From: Amycolatopsis keratiniphila subsp. keratiniphila
Lineage (GTDB): Bacteria; Actinomycetota; Actinomycetes; Mycobacteriales; Pseudonocardiaceae
DNA: 64,000 nt
Reading direction: 5' to 3'
NCBI RefSeq assembly: GCF_001620365.2
Contig: NZ_LQMT02000005.1
Location: 199,904-263,903, forward strand
Shown piece after piece: positions 7,686 to 15,297 of this stretch. Below the pieces are notes generated by a model that saw nothing but the letters and a program-made list of their open reading frames with translations, was not told the DNA's origin and made no database searches. How positions within the stretch are numbered: position 1 is the stretch's first letter; every line of letters starts with the position of its first letter. A program made the translations under genes and the position numbers.

Positions 7686-9125
7686 ATGACGATGACACTG
7701 GACACCCCGAGCGGTGTGACCACGGAAAACGTGGAGAAGTCCTACCGCTGGCGCTGGCCCGCGCTGTTCGTGATCCTGACCGGCTCGGTGATGGAACTGC
7801 TCGACATGACGGTCACGAGCATCGCCGGTCCGGTCATGCGGGCGTCGCTCGGCGGCGGCACGGCGATGATCCAGTGGCTCGGCGTGGCCTACACCCTCGC
7901 GATGGTGTCCGGTCTGCTCACCGGCGGGCGGCTCGGCGACATCTTCGGCCGCAAGCGCATGTTCCTGATCGGCGCGATCGGCTTCGTCGTCGGCTCGCTG
8001 TTCTGCGCGATCGCGGTGAACCCCGAGATGATCATCACCGCGCGGGTGGTGCAGGGCCTCTTCGGTGCCGCGATGGTGCCGCAGGGTCTCGGCATGATGA
8101 AGGAGATGTTCGCGGGCAAGGAACTGCAGTCCGCGTTCGGCATGTTCGGGCCGGTGATGGGTCTTGCCGCGGTCGGCGGCCCGATCCTCGCGGGCTGGCT
8201 GGTCGACGCCGATCTCTTCGGCACCGGCTGGCGGATGATCTTCCTGGTCAACCTCCCGATCGGCGCGCTGGCCGTACTCGCCGCGCTGAAGTTCCTGCCC
8301 GAGTCCCGTCCCGGCGGTTCGCTCACCCTCGACATCCCCGGCGCCCTGCTCGCGACGACCGGCGCGCTGCTGATCGTCTTCCCGCTGGTGCAGGGGCGTG
8401 AGTACGGCTGGCCGCTGTGGACGTTCGCGATGATGGCCGCCGCGGTCGTGGTGTTCGGGGTGTTCGCGTGGTTCGAGAAGCGCAAGAGCCGCCGCGGCGG
8501 TGACCCGCTGGTCGAGCCGAGCCTGTTCCGCAAGCGCAGCTTCCTCGCCGGGATGGCGACCGGGACGATCTACTTCGCGGCGTTCTCCGGTTTCGGTCTG
8601 GTCTTCACGCTGTACCTGCAGCTCGGGCTCGGTTTCTCGCCGCTCAAGGCCGGGCTGACCGGGGTGCCGATGTCGCTGGGGATGATCGTCGGGATGGGCC
8701 TGGTGCAGGCGGTGCGCGAGCACGGCCGCAAGGTGTTGCACACCGGCGCGCTGATCATGACCGCCGGCGTGGTCGCCCTCCTGCTGCTCCTCGGCCCGGA
8801 GACGGGGCCGTGGCTGATCGCGCCGGCGTTGCTGGTGGTCGGGATCGGCTCCGGGCTGATCATGGGCCCGTACTTCGAGATCGCCCTGTCCGGGGTGGAA
8901 CCGGCGGAGGCAGGATCGGCGTCGGGCGCGCTGACGTCGCTCCAGCAGGTCGGCGGCGCGCTGGGACTGGCGCTGCTGGGCACGGTGTTCTTCGACGCGG
9001 GGACCGCCGACCCGACCGGCGCCGCCCAGCGCACGTTCTGGGTGGTCGCGGTGATGGTGATGCTCACCTTCGCGGTCGGGTTCCTGCTGCCGAAGCGGAT
9101 CCGCGACGTAGAGTCGGCCGGGTAG
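7686..9125 (+). CDS. MFS transporter, DHA2 (14-helix) family
   Basis: About 479 residues with roughly 14 membrane helices. The conserved loop after helix 2 is GGRLGDIFGRKRMFL, and helix 4 has VVQGLFGAAMVPQGLGMMKEMF, both typical of DHA2 drug/proton antiporters of the EmrB type. Start ATG 7686 (MTMTLDT) is preferred to an upstream start at 7656, which would run into the operator-like palindrome. The divergent WYL regulator probably controls it. Substrate unknown. Confidence 0.9.
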   Translation: MTMTLDTPSGVTTENVEKSYRWRWPALFVILTGSVMELLDMTVTSIAGPVMRASLGGGTAMIQWLGVAYTLAMVSGLLTGGRLGDIFGRKRMFLIGAIGFVVGSLFCAIAVNPEMIITARVVQGLFGAAMVPQGLGMMKEMFAGKELQSAFGMFGPVMGLAAVGGPILAGWLVDADLFGTGWRMIFLVNLPIGALAVLAALKFLPESRPGGSLTLDIPGALLATTGALLIVFPLVQGREYGWPLWTFAMMAAAVVVFGVFAWFEKRKSRRGGDPLVEPSLFRKRSFLAGMATGTIYFAAFSGFGLVFTLYLQLGLGFSPLKAGLTGVPMSLGMIVGMGLVQAVREHGRKVLHTGALIMTAGVVALLLLLGPETGPWLIAPALLVVGIGSGLIMGPYFEIALSGVEPAEAGSASGALTSLQQVGGALGLALLGTVFFDAGTADPTGAAQRTFWVVAVMVMLTFAVGFLLPKRIRDVESAG

Positions 9126-9146
9126 GCGATCGAGCTGGGAGGCCGC

Positions 9147-10028
9147 GTGGCTGGGACCGGGTACTTCACATCCGTCGAAGACGTGACGGCGAAGCTCGCC
9201 GACACCGGCTACCTGGCCTCCGCGGCCGTCGCCACCACGGTGTTCCTCGCGGACGCCCTCGGCAAGCCGTTGCTGATCGAGGGCCCCGCGGGGGTCGGCA
9301 AGACCGAGCTTGCGAAGGCGGTCGCGCAGGCGAGCGGCTCCCGGCTCGTGCGCTTGCAGTGCTACGAAGGCGTCGACGAGTCTCGCGCGCTGTACGAGTG
9401 GAACCACGCGAAGCAGCTTCTCCGGATCACCGCGGGCAAGGACGAGACGTGGGACGAAGCCCGCAACGACATCTTCGGTGAAGAGTTCCTGCTGGCCAGG
9501 CCGCTGCTGACGGCGATCAAGGGCGACGAGCCGACCGTCCTGCTCATCGACGAGACCGACAAGGCCGACGTCGAGATCGAGGGCCTGCTGCTGGAGGTGC
9601 TCGGCGACTTCCAGATCACCGTCCCGGAACTCGGCACGATCACCGCCGGGCGCAAGCCGTTCGTAGTGCTGACCTCCAACGCGACGCGCGAGCTTTCCGA
9701 GGCACTGCGCCGCCGGTGCCTGTTCCTGCACATCGACTTCCCCGACGCGGCGCTGGAGCAGCGCATCGTGCGGCTCAAGGTGCCGGGCGTCGACGACGCG
9801 CTCGCCGCGTCCGTGGTCAAGGTGATCACCGCGCTGCGAGCGATGGAACTGAGGAAGGCGCCGTCGGTCGCCGAGACCATCGACTGGGCGCGGACCCTGC
9901 TGGCACTCGGCGCGGACAGCCTCGGCGAGGACGTCGTCCGCGCGAGCCTCGGCGTGATCCTCAAACACCAGGACGACGTCGTGAAGGCGGACGCGCGGCT
10001 GGAACTCGGCAAGGTCCTCGACTCGTGA
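9147..10028 (+). CDS. MoxR-family AAA+ ATPase
   Basis: A 293-residue AAA+ ATPase. Walker A is GPAGVGKTELAK (about residues 48-59), Walker B is TVLLIDETDKAD, and sensor 1 is VVLTSNATRELSEALRRRC. MoxR proteins work with a VWA partner to assemble or insert metal centres; CoxD with CoxE matures carbon monoxide dehydrogenase. GTG 9147 follows GGGAGG. The next gene encodes a CoxE-like VWA protein overlapping by 4 bases, so this is a CoxD/CoxE-like pair. The molybdenum hydroxylase at 1-2285 is a possible client 7 kb away. Confidence 0.9.
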   Translation: MAGTGYFTSVEDVTAKLADTGYLASAAVATTVFLADALGKPLLIEGPAGVGKTELAKAVAQASGSRLVRLQCYEGVDESRALYEWNHAKQLLRITAGKDETWDEARNDIFGEEFLLARPLLTAIKGDEPTVLLIDETDKADVEIEGLLLEVLGDFQITVPELGTITAGRKPFVVLTSNATRELSEALRRRCLFLHIDFPDAALEQRIVRLKVPGVDDALAASVVKVITALRAMELRKAPSVAETIDWARTLLALGADSLGEDVVRASLGVILKHQDDVVKADARLELGKVLDS

Positions 10029-11374
10029 GCGGCGTGCCGGGCAGGCTCGTCGAATTCGTGGAAGCGTTGCGGGAACACGGAATCCCGGCGGGGCCCAGCG
10101 AGACGGTCGACGCGGCCGCGGCACTCGAAGTGCTGGGCCTCGACTCCCGCGAGCAGATGCGGGAAGGGCTCGCGGCCGCGCTCGTCCGGCGCGGTGGGCA
10201 GCGCGCGGTGTTCGACGCGACCTTCGACATCTACTTCCCGCTCGGTGTCGGCGCGCCGTCGCAGGATCCCGTCGACGATCTGGCCGCGCTGCGCGACCGG
10301 CTCGCCACCGCGCTCGCGGCGAACGACCAGCCGGAGCTGACGCAGCTGGCCGGGCTCGCCGTCGACATGCTGGGGGAGTACGGCGGCACGGCGGGCAGCG
10401 GCGGCTGGTCGGCACATCAGACGTTGGAACGGCTCCAGCCGCAGACGCTCGTGGTCCGCGTGCTCGAAGCGATCCGCGCGGGCGGCCAGGAGGAGTTCAC
10501 CGACCGGCTGGACCGCGACGACGTCCGCCGCCGCGTCGAGGGTTTCCGCGGTCTCGTGCGGACCGAGGCACGGCGGCGCGTGGCGGAAGTCCGTGGCAGG
10601 GAACGGGTTTCGCGGCACGCCGTGCCGCCCGCCGCCGACCGCGTCGACTTCCTGCTCGCCAGCCGCGCGCAACTTGCCGAACTCCGCCGGGTCGTGCAGC
10701 CGTTGTCACGCAAGCTCGCCACGCGTTTGGCCGCCCGGCGACGGCGGCACGCGCGCGGGCATATCGATCTGCGCCGGACGCTGCGGCGCTCGCTGTCCAC
10801 CGGCGGCGTCCCGATGCGGCCGTCGTACCGGCGGCACCGGCCGGGGCGTCCGGAGATCGTTCTGCTGTGCGACATGTCGGGGTCGGTGGCCGGCTTCGCG
10901 AACTTCACGATGCTGCTGGTGCAGGCTCTGCGCGATCAGTTCAGCAAGGTGCGGGTGTTCGCGTTCATCGACGCCTGCGACGAGATCACCCACCTCGTCG
11001 ACACCGGCGCCGCCGATCCCGAAGACCTCGGCGCGCGCATCCTCGCCGACGCGGAATTGACCCGTTGGGACGGGCACAGCGACTACGGGCACGCGCTCGG
11101 CGAGTTCGTCGAGCGCTACCCGGACGCGGTGGGCCCCAGGACGTCCATGCTCATCCTCGGTGACGCCAGGACCAACGGCGGCGACCCGAACCTCGACGCG
11201 GTGCGCGGGATCGCCGCCGCGGCAAGGCATACGTACTGGCTCAACCCCGAGCGGACCGAGCTGTGGTCCACCGGTGACTCCGAGGCGCACGCGTACGCGG
11301 AGGTCGTCGAAATGTACGAATGCCGGAACGTGCACCAGCTGACTCGACTGGTGACCCGGCTTCTGCCCGCTTAG
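10025..11374 (+). CDS. VWA-domain protein, CoxE-like
   Basis: A 449-residue partner of the MoxR ATPase. GTG 10025 overlaps the MoxR stop (GTGA). The N-terminal half is helical (FVEALREHGIPAGPSETVDA), a basic stretch near residues 230-250 follows, and the VWA domain has the metal-site motif DMSGSV (about residue 281), HSDYGHALGEF and LILGDARTNG. The pair probably remodels or loads metal into another enzyme. It meets the transglycosylase gene tail to tail with a 4-base overlap. Confidence 0.88.
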   Translation: MSGVPGRLVEFVEALREHGIPAGPSETVDAAAALEVLGLDSREQMREGLAAALVRRGGQRAVFDATFDIYFPLGVGAPSQDPVDDLAALRDRLATALAANDQPELTQLAGLAVDMLGEYGGTAGSGGWSAHQTLERLQPQTLVVRVLEAIRAGGQEEFTDRLDRDDVRRRVEGFRGLVRTEARRRVAEVRGRERVSRHAVPPAADRVDFLLASRAQLAELRRVVQPLSRKLATRLAARRRRHARGHIDLRRTLRRSLSTGGVPMRPSYRRHRPGRPEIVLLCDMSGSVAGFANFTMLLVQALRDQFSKVRVFAFIDACDEITHLVDTGAADPEDLGARILADAELTRWDGHSDYGHALGEFVERYPDAVGPRTSMLILGDARTNGGDPNLDAVRGIAAAARHTYWLNPERTELWSTGDSEAHAYAEVVEMYECRNVHQLTRLVTRLLPA

Positions 11375-12159
11375 GGCTTCAGAGCCGCTTTCCCATAGGC
11401 GTCGGCGTTGCTGAACACTTCCTGCCCGTACTGGGTGGAGTTGTTGTAGGTCAGCACTGCGGTCCACCAGCCGGAGGGATCGCCGAGGTCGCCGCCCCGC
11501 GCGCACATGTACCGCGCGGTCGTCTGGGCCGCGTCGTCGATGTTCTGCGGGTCTGGCGCGGCGCCGTCGCCGCTCGCGCGGACGCCGTACCGCTTCCAGG
11601 TGGCGGGCAGGAACTGCATCGGCCCGACCGCGCGGTCCCATTTCGGGTCGCCGTCGAGGGCGCCCTTGTCAGTGTCGACCACCGCCAGCACGCCGGGGGA
11701 GCCGTCGAGCGGGATACCGATGATCGGCGGCGTCACGATGCCGTCCTCACCGGCGCGGGAACCGTCGTGCCGGGCGTGCTGGGACTCGGTCCGGCCGATC
11801 CCGGCGATGGTCGCCCAGGTGATCTCGCAACGCGGAGTGGTCTTCGCGGTCTTCTCGGCCGCGTTCACGTACGCCCGCAGCGCTCGTGAGGGGATGTCCG
11901 TGTTCTCCGACACCTTCGCGATCCAGGCGTCCTTCGCGGGCTCCGCGGGCAGCGGTCCGGCGTCGCCGGGGATGGCCGAACGCGGGGCGGGTTTGAGCGC
12001 GGGGACCACGAATTCCGGCTTGACCGGCACCGGCTCACGGTCGTTGAGGCTGATCACGACCCAGACGGCACCGGCGACCAAGGCGCCCACGACCAGGAGC
12101 GCGAGCATCACGCAGCCACGCGGGCCACGTTTCCTGGGCGGTTGTTCCCACTGGTCCAT
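11371..12159 (-). CDS. Membrane-anchored lytic murein transglycosylase
   Basis: About 262 residues from ATG 12159. A short cytoplasmic basic segment (PPRKRGPRG) is followed by one membrane helix (VMLALLVVGALVAGAVWVVI) and an extracellular transglycosylase domain. Family marks are GIGRTESQHARHD with the catalytic glutamate, GPMQFLPATWKRYG, and AAQTTARYMCARG. It would cut peptidoglycan glycan strands. The open frame reaches 12300, but that start lies inside a palindromic repeat, so I prefer ATG 12159; GTG 12201 is an alternative. Confidence 0.82.
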   Translation of the reverse strand: MDQWEQPPRKRGPRGCVMLALLVVGALVAGAVWVVISLNDREPVPVKPEFVVPALKPAPRSAIPGDAGPLPAEPAKDAWIAKVSENTDIPSRALRAYVNAAEKTAKTTPRCEITWATIAGIGRTESQHARHDGSRAGEDGIVTPPIIGIPLDGSPGVLAVVDTDKGALDGDPKWDRAVGPMQFLPATWKRYGVRASGDGAAPDPQNIDDAAQTTARYMCARGGDLGDPSGWWTAVLTYNNSTQYGQEVFSNADAYGKAALKP

Positions 12160-12262
12160 GAGGTCCAGGGTCGAAGGGGACGAAGCGGTCACCGGTTCCA
12201 CGGTACGTGACGAATGTGGAGAACTTGTGTGGCCCGCCGTCCGGGTGATGCGGACCACGACC

Positions 12263-12318
12263 CGCGTTTCGTCCTCTGAACGCGGTACTTGCGCGTGCAA
12301 CTACCGCAAGTAGAGGAC
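12263..12318. repeat. Palindromic repeat upstream of the cellulase gene (left copy)
   Basis: A 56-base element whose 22-base arms (12271-12292 and 12297-12318) pair imperfectly around GCGT. 48 of its 56 bases match, in the same orientation, the element at 13898-13953 on the other side of the cellulase gene. It lies in the divergent gap 12160-12466 and is therefore not an obvious terminator. Confidence 0.7.
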
Positions 12319-12388
12319 CGACTGCGGGGTGCGATCGCCCCCTTTGCCCTGTTGACAGCGCTTCGTCCCGATGGTGAGACTAGTCCGC

Positions 12389-12407
12389 GTTAGGAAGGTT
12401 TCTTAAC
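12389..12407 (+). promoter_or_regulatory. Candidate operator of the cellulase gene
   Basis: GTTAGGAA-GGT-TTCTTAAC is an 8-3-8 palindrome with one mismatch, 60 bases before the cellulase start. The same palindrome in perfect form (GTTAGGAA-AGG-TTCCTAAC) precedes the secreted phosphatase gene at 52335-52353. A TTGACA lies at 12352-12357. A shared regulator of secreted hydrolases is inferred. Confidence 0.55.
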
Positions 12408-12466
12408 AAGGGCTCGCCGCGCCCCCGCTTCACGGAACGCAACGACGCTTCTGAAGGAGACAAAAA

Positions 12467-13891
12467 GTGGTACGCCCAAGATGGCGGGCGGCGCTGGTCA
12501 CGGTGCTCGCGGCCGCATCGGTCCCGATCTCCGCCCAGGCCGCTTCCGCGGCTCCCGTCCGATACGAATCCGAGAACGCGACGATCTCGCGCGGCGCGGT
12601 CGAATCCAATCACGCCGGCTTCACCGGATCCGGCTTCGTCAACTACGACAACGTCACCGGTAGCTACGTCGAGTACACCGTCAACGCGGCGCAAGCGGGG
12701 CCGCACACGCTGACCTTCCGTTACGCCAACGGCACCACCGCCAACCGCCCGCTCGACATCACCGTCAACGGCTCCATCGCCGTCGACGACCTCGGGTTCG
12801 CCGGCACCGGCGCGTGGACGAGCTGGAGTACCGTCACCACCACGGTGAACCTCGCCGCGGGCAGCAACAAGATCCGCACCACCGCCGTCACGTCGAACGG
12901 CGGCCCCAACGCGGACTCGCTGTCGGTCGAAGGCGGCGGCGGTCCGGGCGCCGGGACGCCCGTGTCGATCAACGGCAAGCTCCACGTCTGCGGCGTCAAA
13001 CTGTGCAACCAGTACGGCAAGCCCATCCAGCTGCGGGGGATGAGCACGCACGGGATCCAGTGGTACAGCCAGTGCGTGAAGACCGCCTCGCTGGACGCAC
13101 TGGCCAACGACTGGAAGGCAGACATCCTGCGGGTCGCCATGTACATCCAGGACGACGGCTATGAGAGCAACCCGCGCAAGTTCACCGACATGATGCACAA
13201 CTACATCGAAGAGGCGACGAAACGCGGGATGTACGTCCTCGTCGACTGGCACCAGCTCGACCCGGGCGACCCGAACGTGAACACCGACCTCGCGAAGACC
13301 TTCTTCACCGAGATCGCCCAGCGGCACAAGGACAAGGTCAACATCATCTACGACGTCGCGAACGAGCCGAACGGCGTCAGCTGGGCGGACGTGAAGCGGT
13401 ACGCCGAAGAGGTCATCCCGGTGATCCGTGCGCAGGACCCGGACAGCGTCGTCTTCCTCGGCACGCACGGCTGGTCGACCTTCGGCGTCTCCGACCAGCG
13501 CGACGAGACCGACATCCTGAACAACCCGGTCAACGCCACCAACATCATGTACACGTTCCACTTCTACGCGGCGTCGCACCAGGACGAGCACTACGACGCG
13601 CTGGCGCGGACGGCCGACAAGCTCCCGGTGTTCGTCACGGAATTCGGCACCCAGACCTACACGGGTGACGGCGGGAACGACTTCACGTATTCGCAGAAGT
13701 ACCTGGATCTGCTGGCCGCCAAGAAGATCGGCTGGACGAACTGGAACTTCTCTGACGACTTCCGCTCCGGTGCCGTGTTCAAGACCGGAACCTGCGCCGG
13801 GAACTCCTTCACCGGCACTTCGATGCTGAAGCCCGCCGGCGTCTGGGTGCGGGACCGCATCCGTACCCCGGACGACTTCCCGACCGGCTGA
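12467..13891 (+). CDS. Secreted GH5 endoglucanase with N-terminal carbohydrate-binding module
   Basis: A 474-residue exported enzyme that would cut beta-1,4-glucan. Signal peptide: residues 1 to ~29 (basic start, hydrophobic core, AQAASA-A). Residues ~31-165 form a CBM6/CBM35-like beta-sandwich (YESENATISRGAVE, NADSLSV). The GH5 barrel follows: GMSTHGIQWYSQC, VDWHQLDPGDPN, the acid/base glutamate in YDVANEPNG and the nucleophile in VFVTEFGTQ. The module is N-terminal rather than C-terminal. GTG 12467 follows GAAGGAGAC. Flanked on both sides by related 56-base palindromic repeats. Confidence 0.92.
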   Translation: MVRPRWRAALVTVLAAASVPISAQAASAAPVRYESENATISRGAVESNHAGFTGSGFVNYDNVTGSYVEYTVNAAQAGPHTLTFRYANGTTANRPLDITVNGSIAVDDLGFAGTGAWTSWSTVTTTVNLAAGSNKIRTTAVTSNGGPNADSLSVEGGGGPGAGTPVSINGKLHVCGVKLCNQYGKPIQLRGMSTHGIQWYSQCVKTASLDALANDWKADILRVAMYIQDDGYESNPRKFTDMMHNYIEEATKRGMYVLVDWHQLDPGDPNVNTDLAKTFFTEIAQRHKDKVNIIYDVANEPNGVSWADVKRYAEEVIPVIRAQDPDSVVFLGTHGWSTFGVSDQRDETDILNNPVNATNIMYTFHFYAASHQDEHYDALARTADKLPVFVTEFGTQTYTGDGGNDFTYSQKYLDLLAAKKIGWTNWNFSDDFRSGAVFKTGTCAGNSFTGTSMLKPAGVWVRDRIRTPDDFPTG

Positions 13892-13897
13892 CCCCCT

Positions 13898-13953
13898 CGC
13901 GTTTCGTCCTCTGGATGCGGTACTTGCACGCGCAAGTACCGCATCCAGAGGAC
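13898..13953. terminator. Perfect hairpin, right copy of the cellulase-flanking repeat
   Basis: 22-base arms at 13906-13927 and 13932-13953 pair perfectly around a 4-base loop, 14 bases after the cellulase stop and 8 bases before the stop of the convergent deaminase gene. It probably ends both transcripts. It shares 48 of 56 bases with 12263-12318. Confidence 0.7.
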
Positions 13954-13961
13954 TAATTGCG

Positions 13962-14936
13962 TCAGGAGAGCCAGGCGTCGATTTCGGCGTGAAGGGAGCG
14001 CTTGAGGTCGGCGGGTGCGAAGGACGCGTCGACGGCAGCGCGGGCGAGCCCGGCGAGTGCGTGATCGTGGTAGGCGAACGCCTCCCGGGTGCGCAGGAAT
14101 TCGTCGGTCAGCGTCGTTCCGGTGATCGAGGGGACGTCGGTGCTGAGGGTGACCACGAGCCCGGCGTCGACCAGCCGGGGGAGCGGGTGCTCCTCGAACG
14201 ACGGCACGAGCCCGAGTGTCACGTTCGACGACGGGCAGACCTCCAGCGCGATTCCGCGTTCCCGCACTTCGGCGACCAGCGCGAGATCCTCCAGGATCCG
14301 GATGCCGTGGCCGATCCGTTCGCTGTGCCCGACTTCCAGCGCCTCGCGGATGCTGGCCGGGCCGGCGTCCTCCCCGGCGTGGTGGATCAGGTGCAGGCCC
14401 GCCTCCTCGGCCTCGTCGCAGATCCCGGCGAACGGCGCGAGCGGGTACTTCTCCTCGCCGGCGAGCCCGATCGCGAATACCCCGTCCGGGGCGTACCGGC
14501 GGGCGAGGTCGAGGGTGAGCCGGGCGCGTTCGACCGGACGGCGGCGCGAATGGTCCAGGATCATCCGCCAGTGGAGGCCGTGTTCGGCGGCGCCCGCCGA
14601 CAGTCCTTTGAGGACGGACTCCAGCGGCATGTCCGGCTCGCCCAGCCGTTCGCCGTGCGAAGCCGCCGTGAAGGTGACTTCGGCGTAGCGGACGCCGTCC
14701 GCGACCTGGTCCTCGCAGAATTCGCGGGCCACCCGTTCGAAGTCCTCCGGTCTCCGCAGGCAGGACCGGATCAGCCCGTTGTAGTCACCGAACGCGCGGA
14801 ACCCATCGAACACGGGTTGTTCCGCGGGGACGGCGATGCCGTTCGCCTCGCCGATGTCACGGAGCGTGTCCGGCCGGATGGTGCTCTCGAGGTGGACGTG
14901 CAGATGGGCCTTGGGCAGCAGCGAAAGATCCCGCAT
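13962..14936 (-). CDS. add: Adenosine deaminase family protein
   Basis: A 324-residue metal-dependent deaminase of the ADA group, acting in purine salvage. Visible marks are KAHLHVHLE (metal HxH), LHLIHHAGEDAG (His and Glu), ERIGHGIRIL (His) and VCPSSNVTLG. The usual TDDP near the C-terminus reads STDVPSITGTT: the first Asp (metal ligand) is kept and the second, which normally contacts the purine N7, is Val. Specificity may therefore differ from adenosine. ATG 14936 (MRDLSLLPK) is the start that fits the family; the open frame continues 60 codons further upstream. Confidence 0.82.
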   Translation of the reverse strand: MRDLSLLPKAHLHVHLESTIRPDTLRDIGEANGIAVPAEQPVFDGFRAFGDYNGLIRSCLRRPEDFERVAREFCEDQVADGVRYAEVTFTAASHGERLGEPDMPLESVLKGLSAGAAEHGLHWRMILDHSRRRPVERARLTLDLARRYAPDGVFAIGLAGEEKYPLAPFAGICDEAEEAGLHLIHHAGEDAGPASIREALEVGHSERIGHGIRILEDLALVAEVRERGIALEVCPSSNVTLGLVPSFEEHPLPRLVDAGLVVTLSTDVPSITGTTLTDEFLRTREAFAYHDHALAGLARAAVDASFAPADLKRSLHAEIDAWLS

Positions 14937-15078
14937 GAGCACGAATTTAATGGTCGAGACCCTCGCCGTGCCTCCCGTTTTCCGGCGGAATGAGTGATTC
15001 GGCTCGCCGCGGGGAACCCAGGAGCCATCACCGGTCGTTGAGCAGGACAACCAGACGACCCCGAGGAAAGGGACCACA

Positions 15079-15297
15079 GTGCCTCTACTGCGGAAGTTGA
15101 CCGCCCTGGCCGGCACCGCCGGGGCCGTGCGCGCCTACGTGCGGAAGAACCCCGAAAAGGTCTCCAAGGTCGTGAACAAGGCCGCGACCTTCGTCGACCA
15201 CAAGACCAAGGGCAAGTACCACAGCCAGATCAACGGCGCGGTGCGCAAGGTCGACGGGATGACCGGGCGGCCGCCGCGCCGTCCCTACGAGCACTAG
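15079..15297 (+). CDS. MT0933-like antitoxin family protein
   Basis: A 72-residue basic helical protein resembling the mycobacterial MT0933/Rv0909 antitoxin family ([25 protein letters not shown], then a Pro/Arg tail). GTG 15079 follows AGGAAAGGGA. No toxin gene lies beside it: the neighbours are divergent add and convergent recQ, whose stop overlaps by 4 bases. Members are often found without a partner in actinomycetes, so an antitoxin role here is not shown. Confidence 0.7.
   Translation: MPLLRKLTALAGTAGAVRAYVRKNPEKVSKVVNKAATFVDHKTKGKYHSQINGAVRKVDGMTGRPPRRPYEH

Noticed and set aside
7545..10415. Very long open frame on the minus strand opposite the MFS and MoxR genes
   Set aside because: It is rich in Arg, Gln, His and Gly with no recognisable domain, as expected for an antisense shadow of high-GC genes; the plus-strand genes have clear motifs and ribosome sites.
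12160..12300. N-terminal extension of the lytic transglycosylase from 12300
   Set aside because: The start would lie inside a palindromic repeat and the added 47 residues lack membrane or domain features; ATG 12159 gives the usual short cytoplasmic tail before the helix.
15079..15297. Toxin-antitoxin pair around the MT0933-like gene
   Set aside because: No partner gene; the neighbours are adenosine deaminase and RecQ on the other strand.
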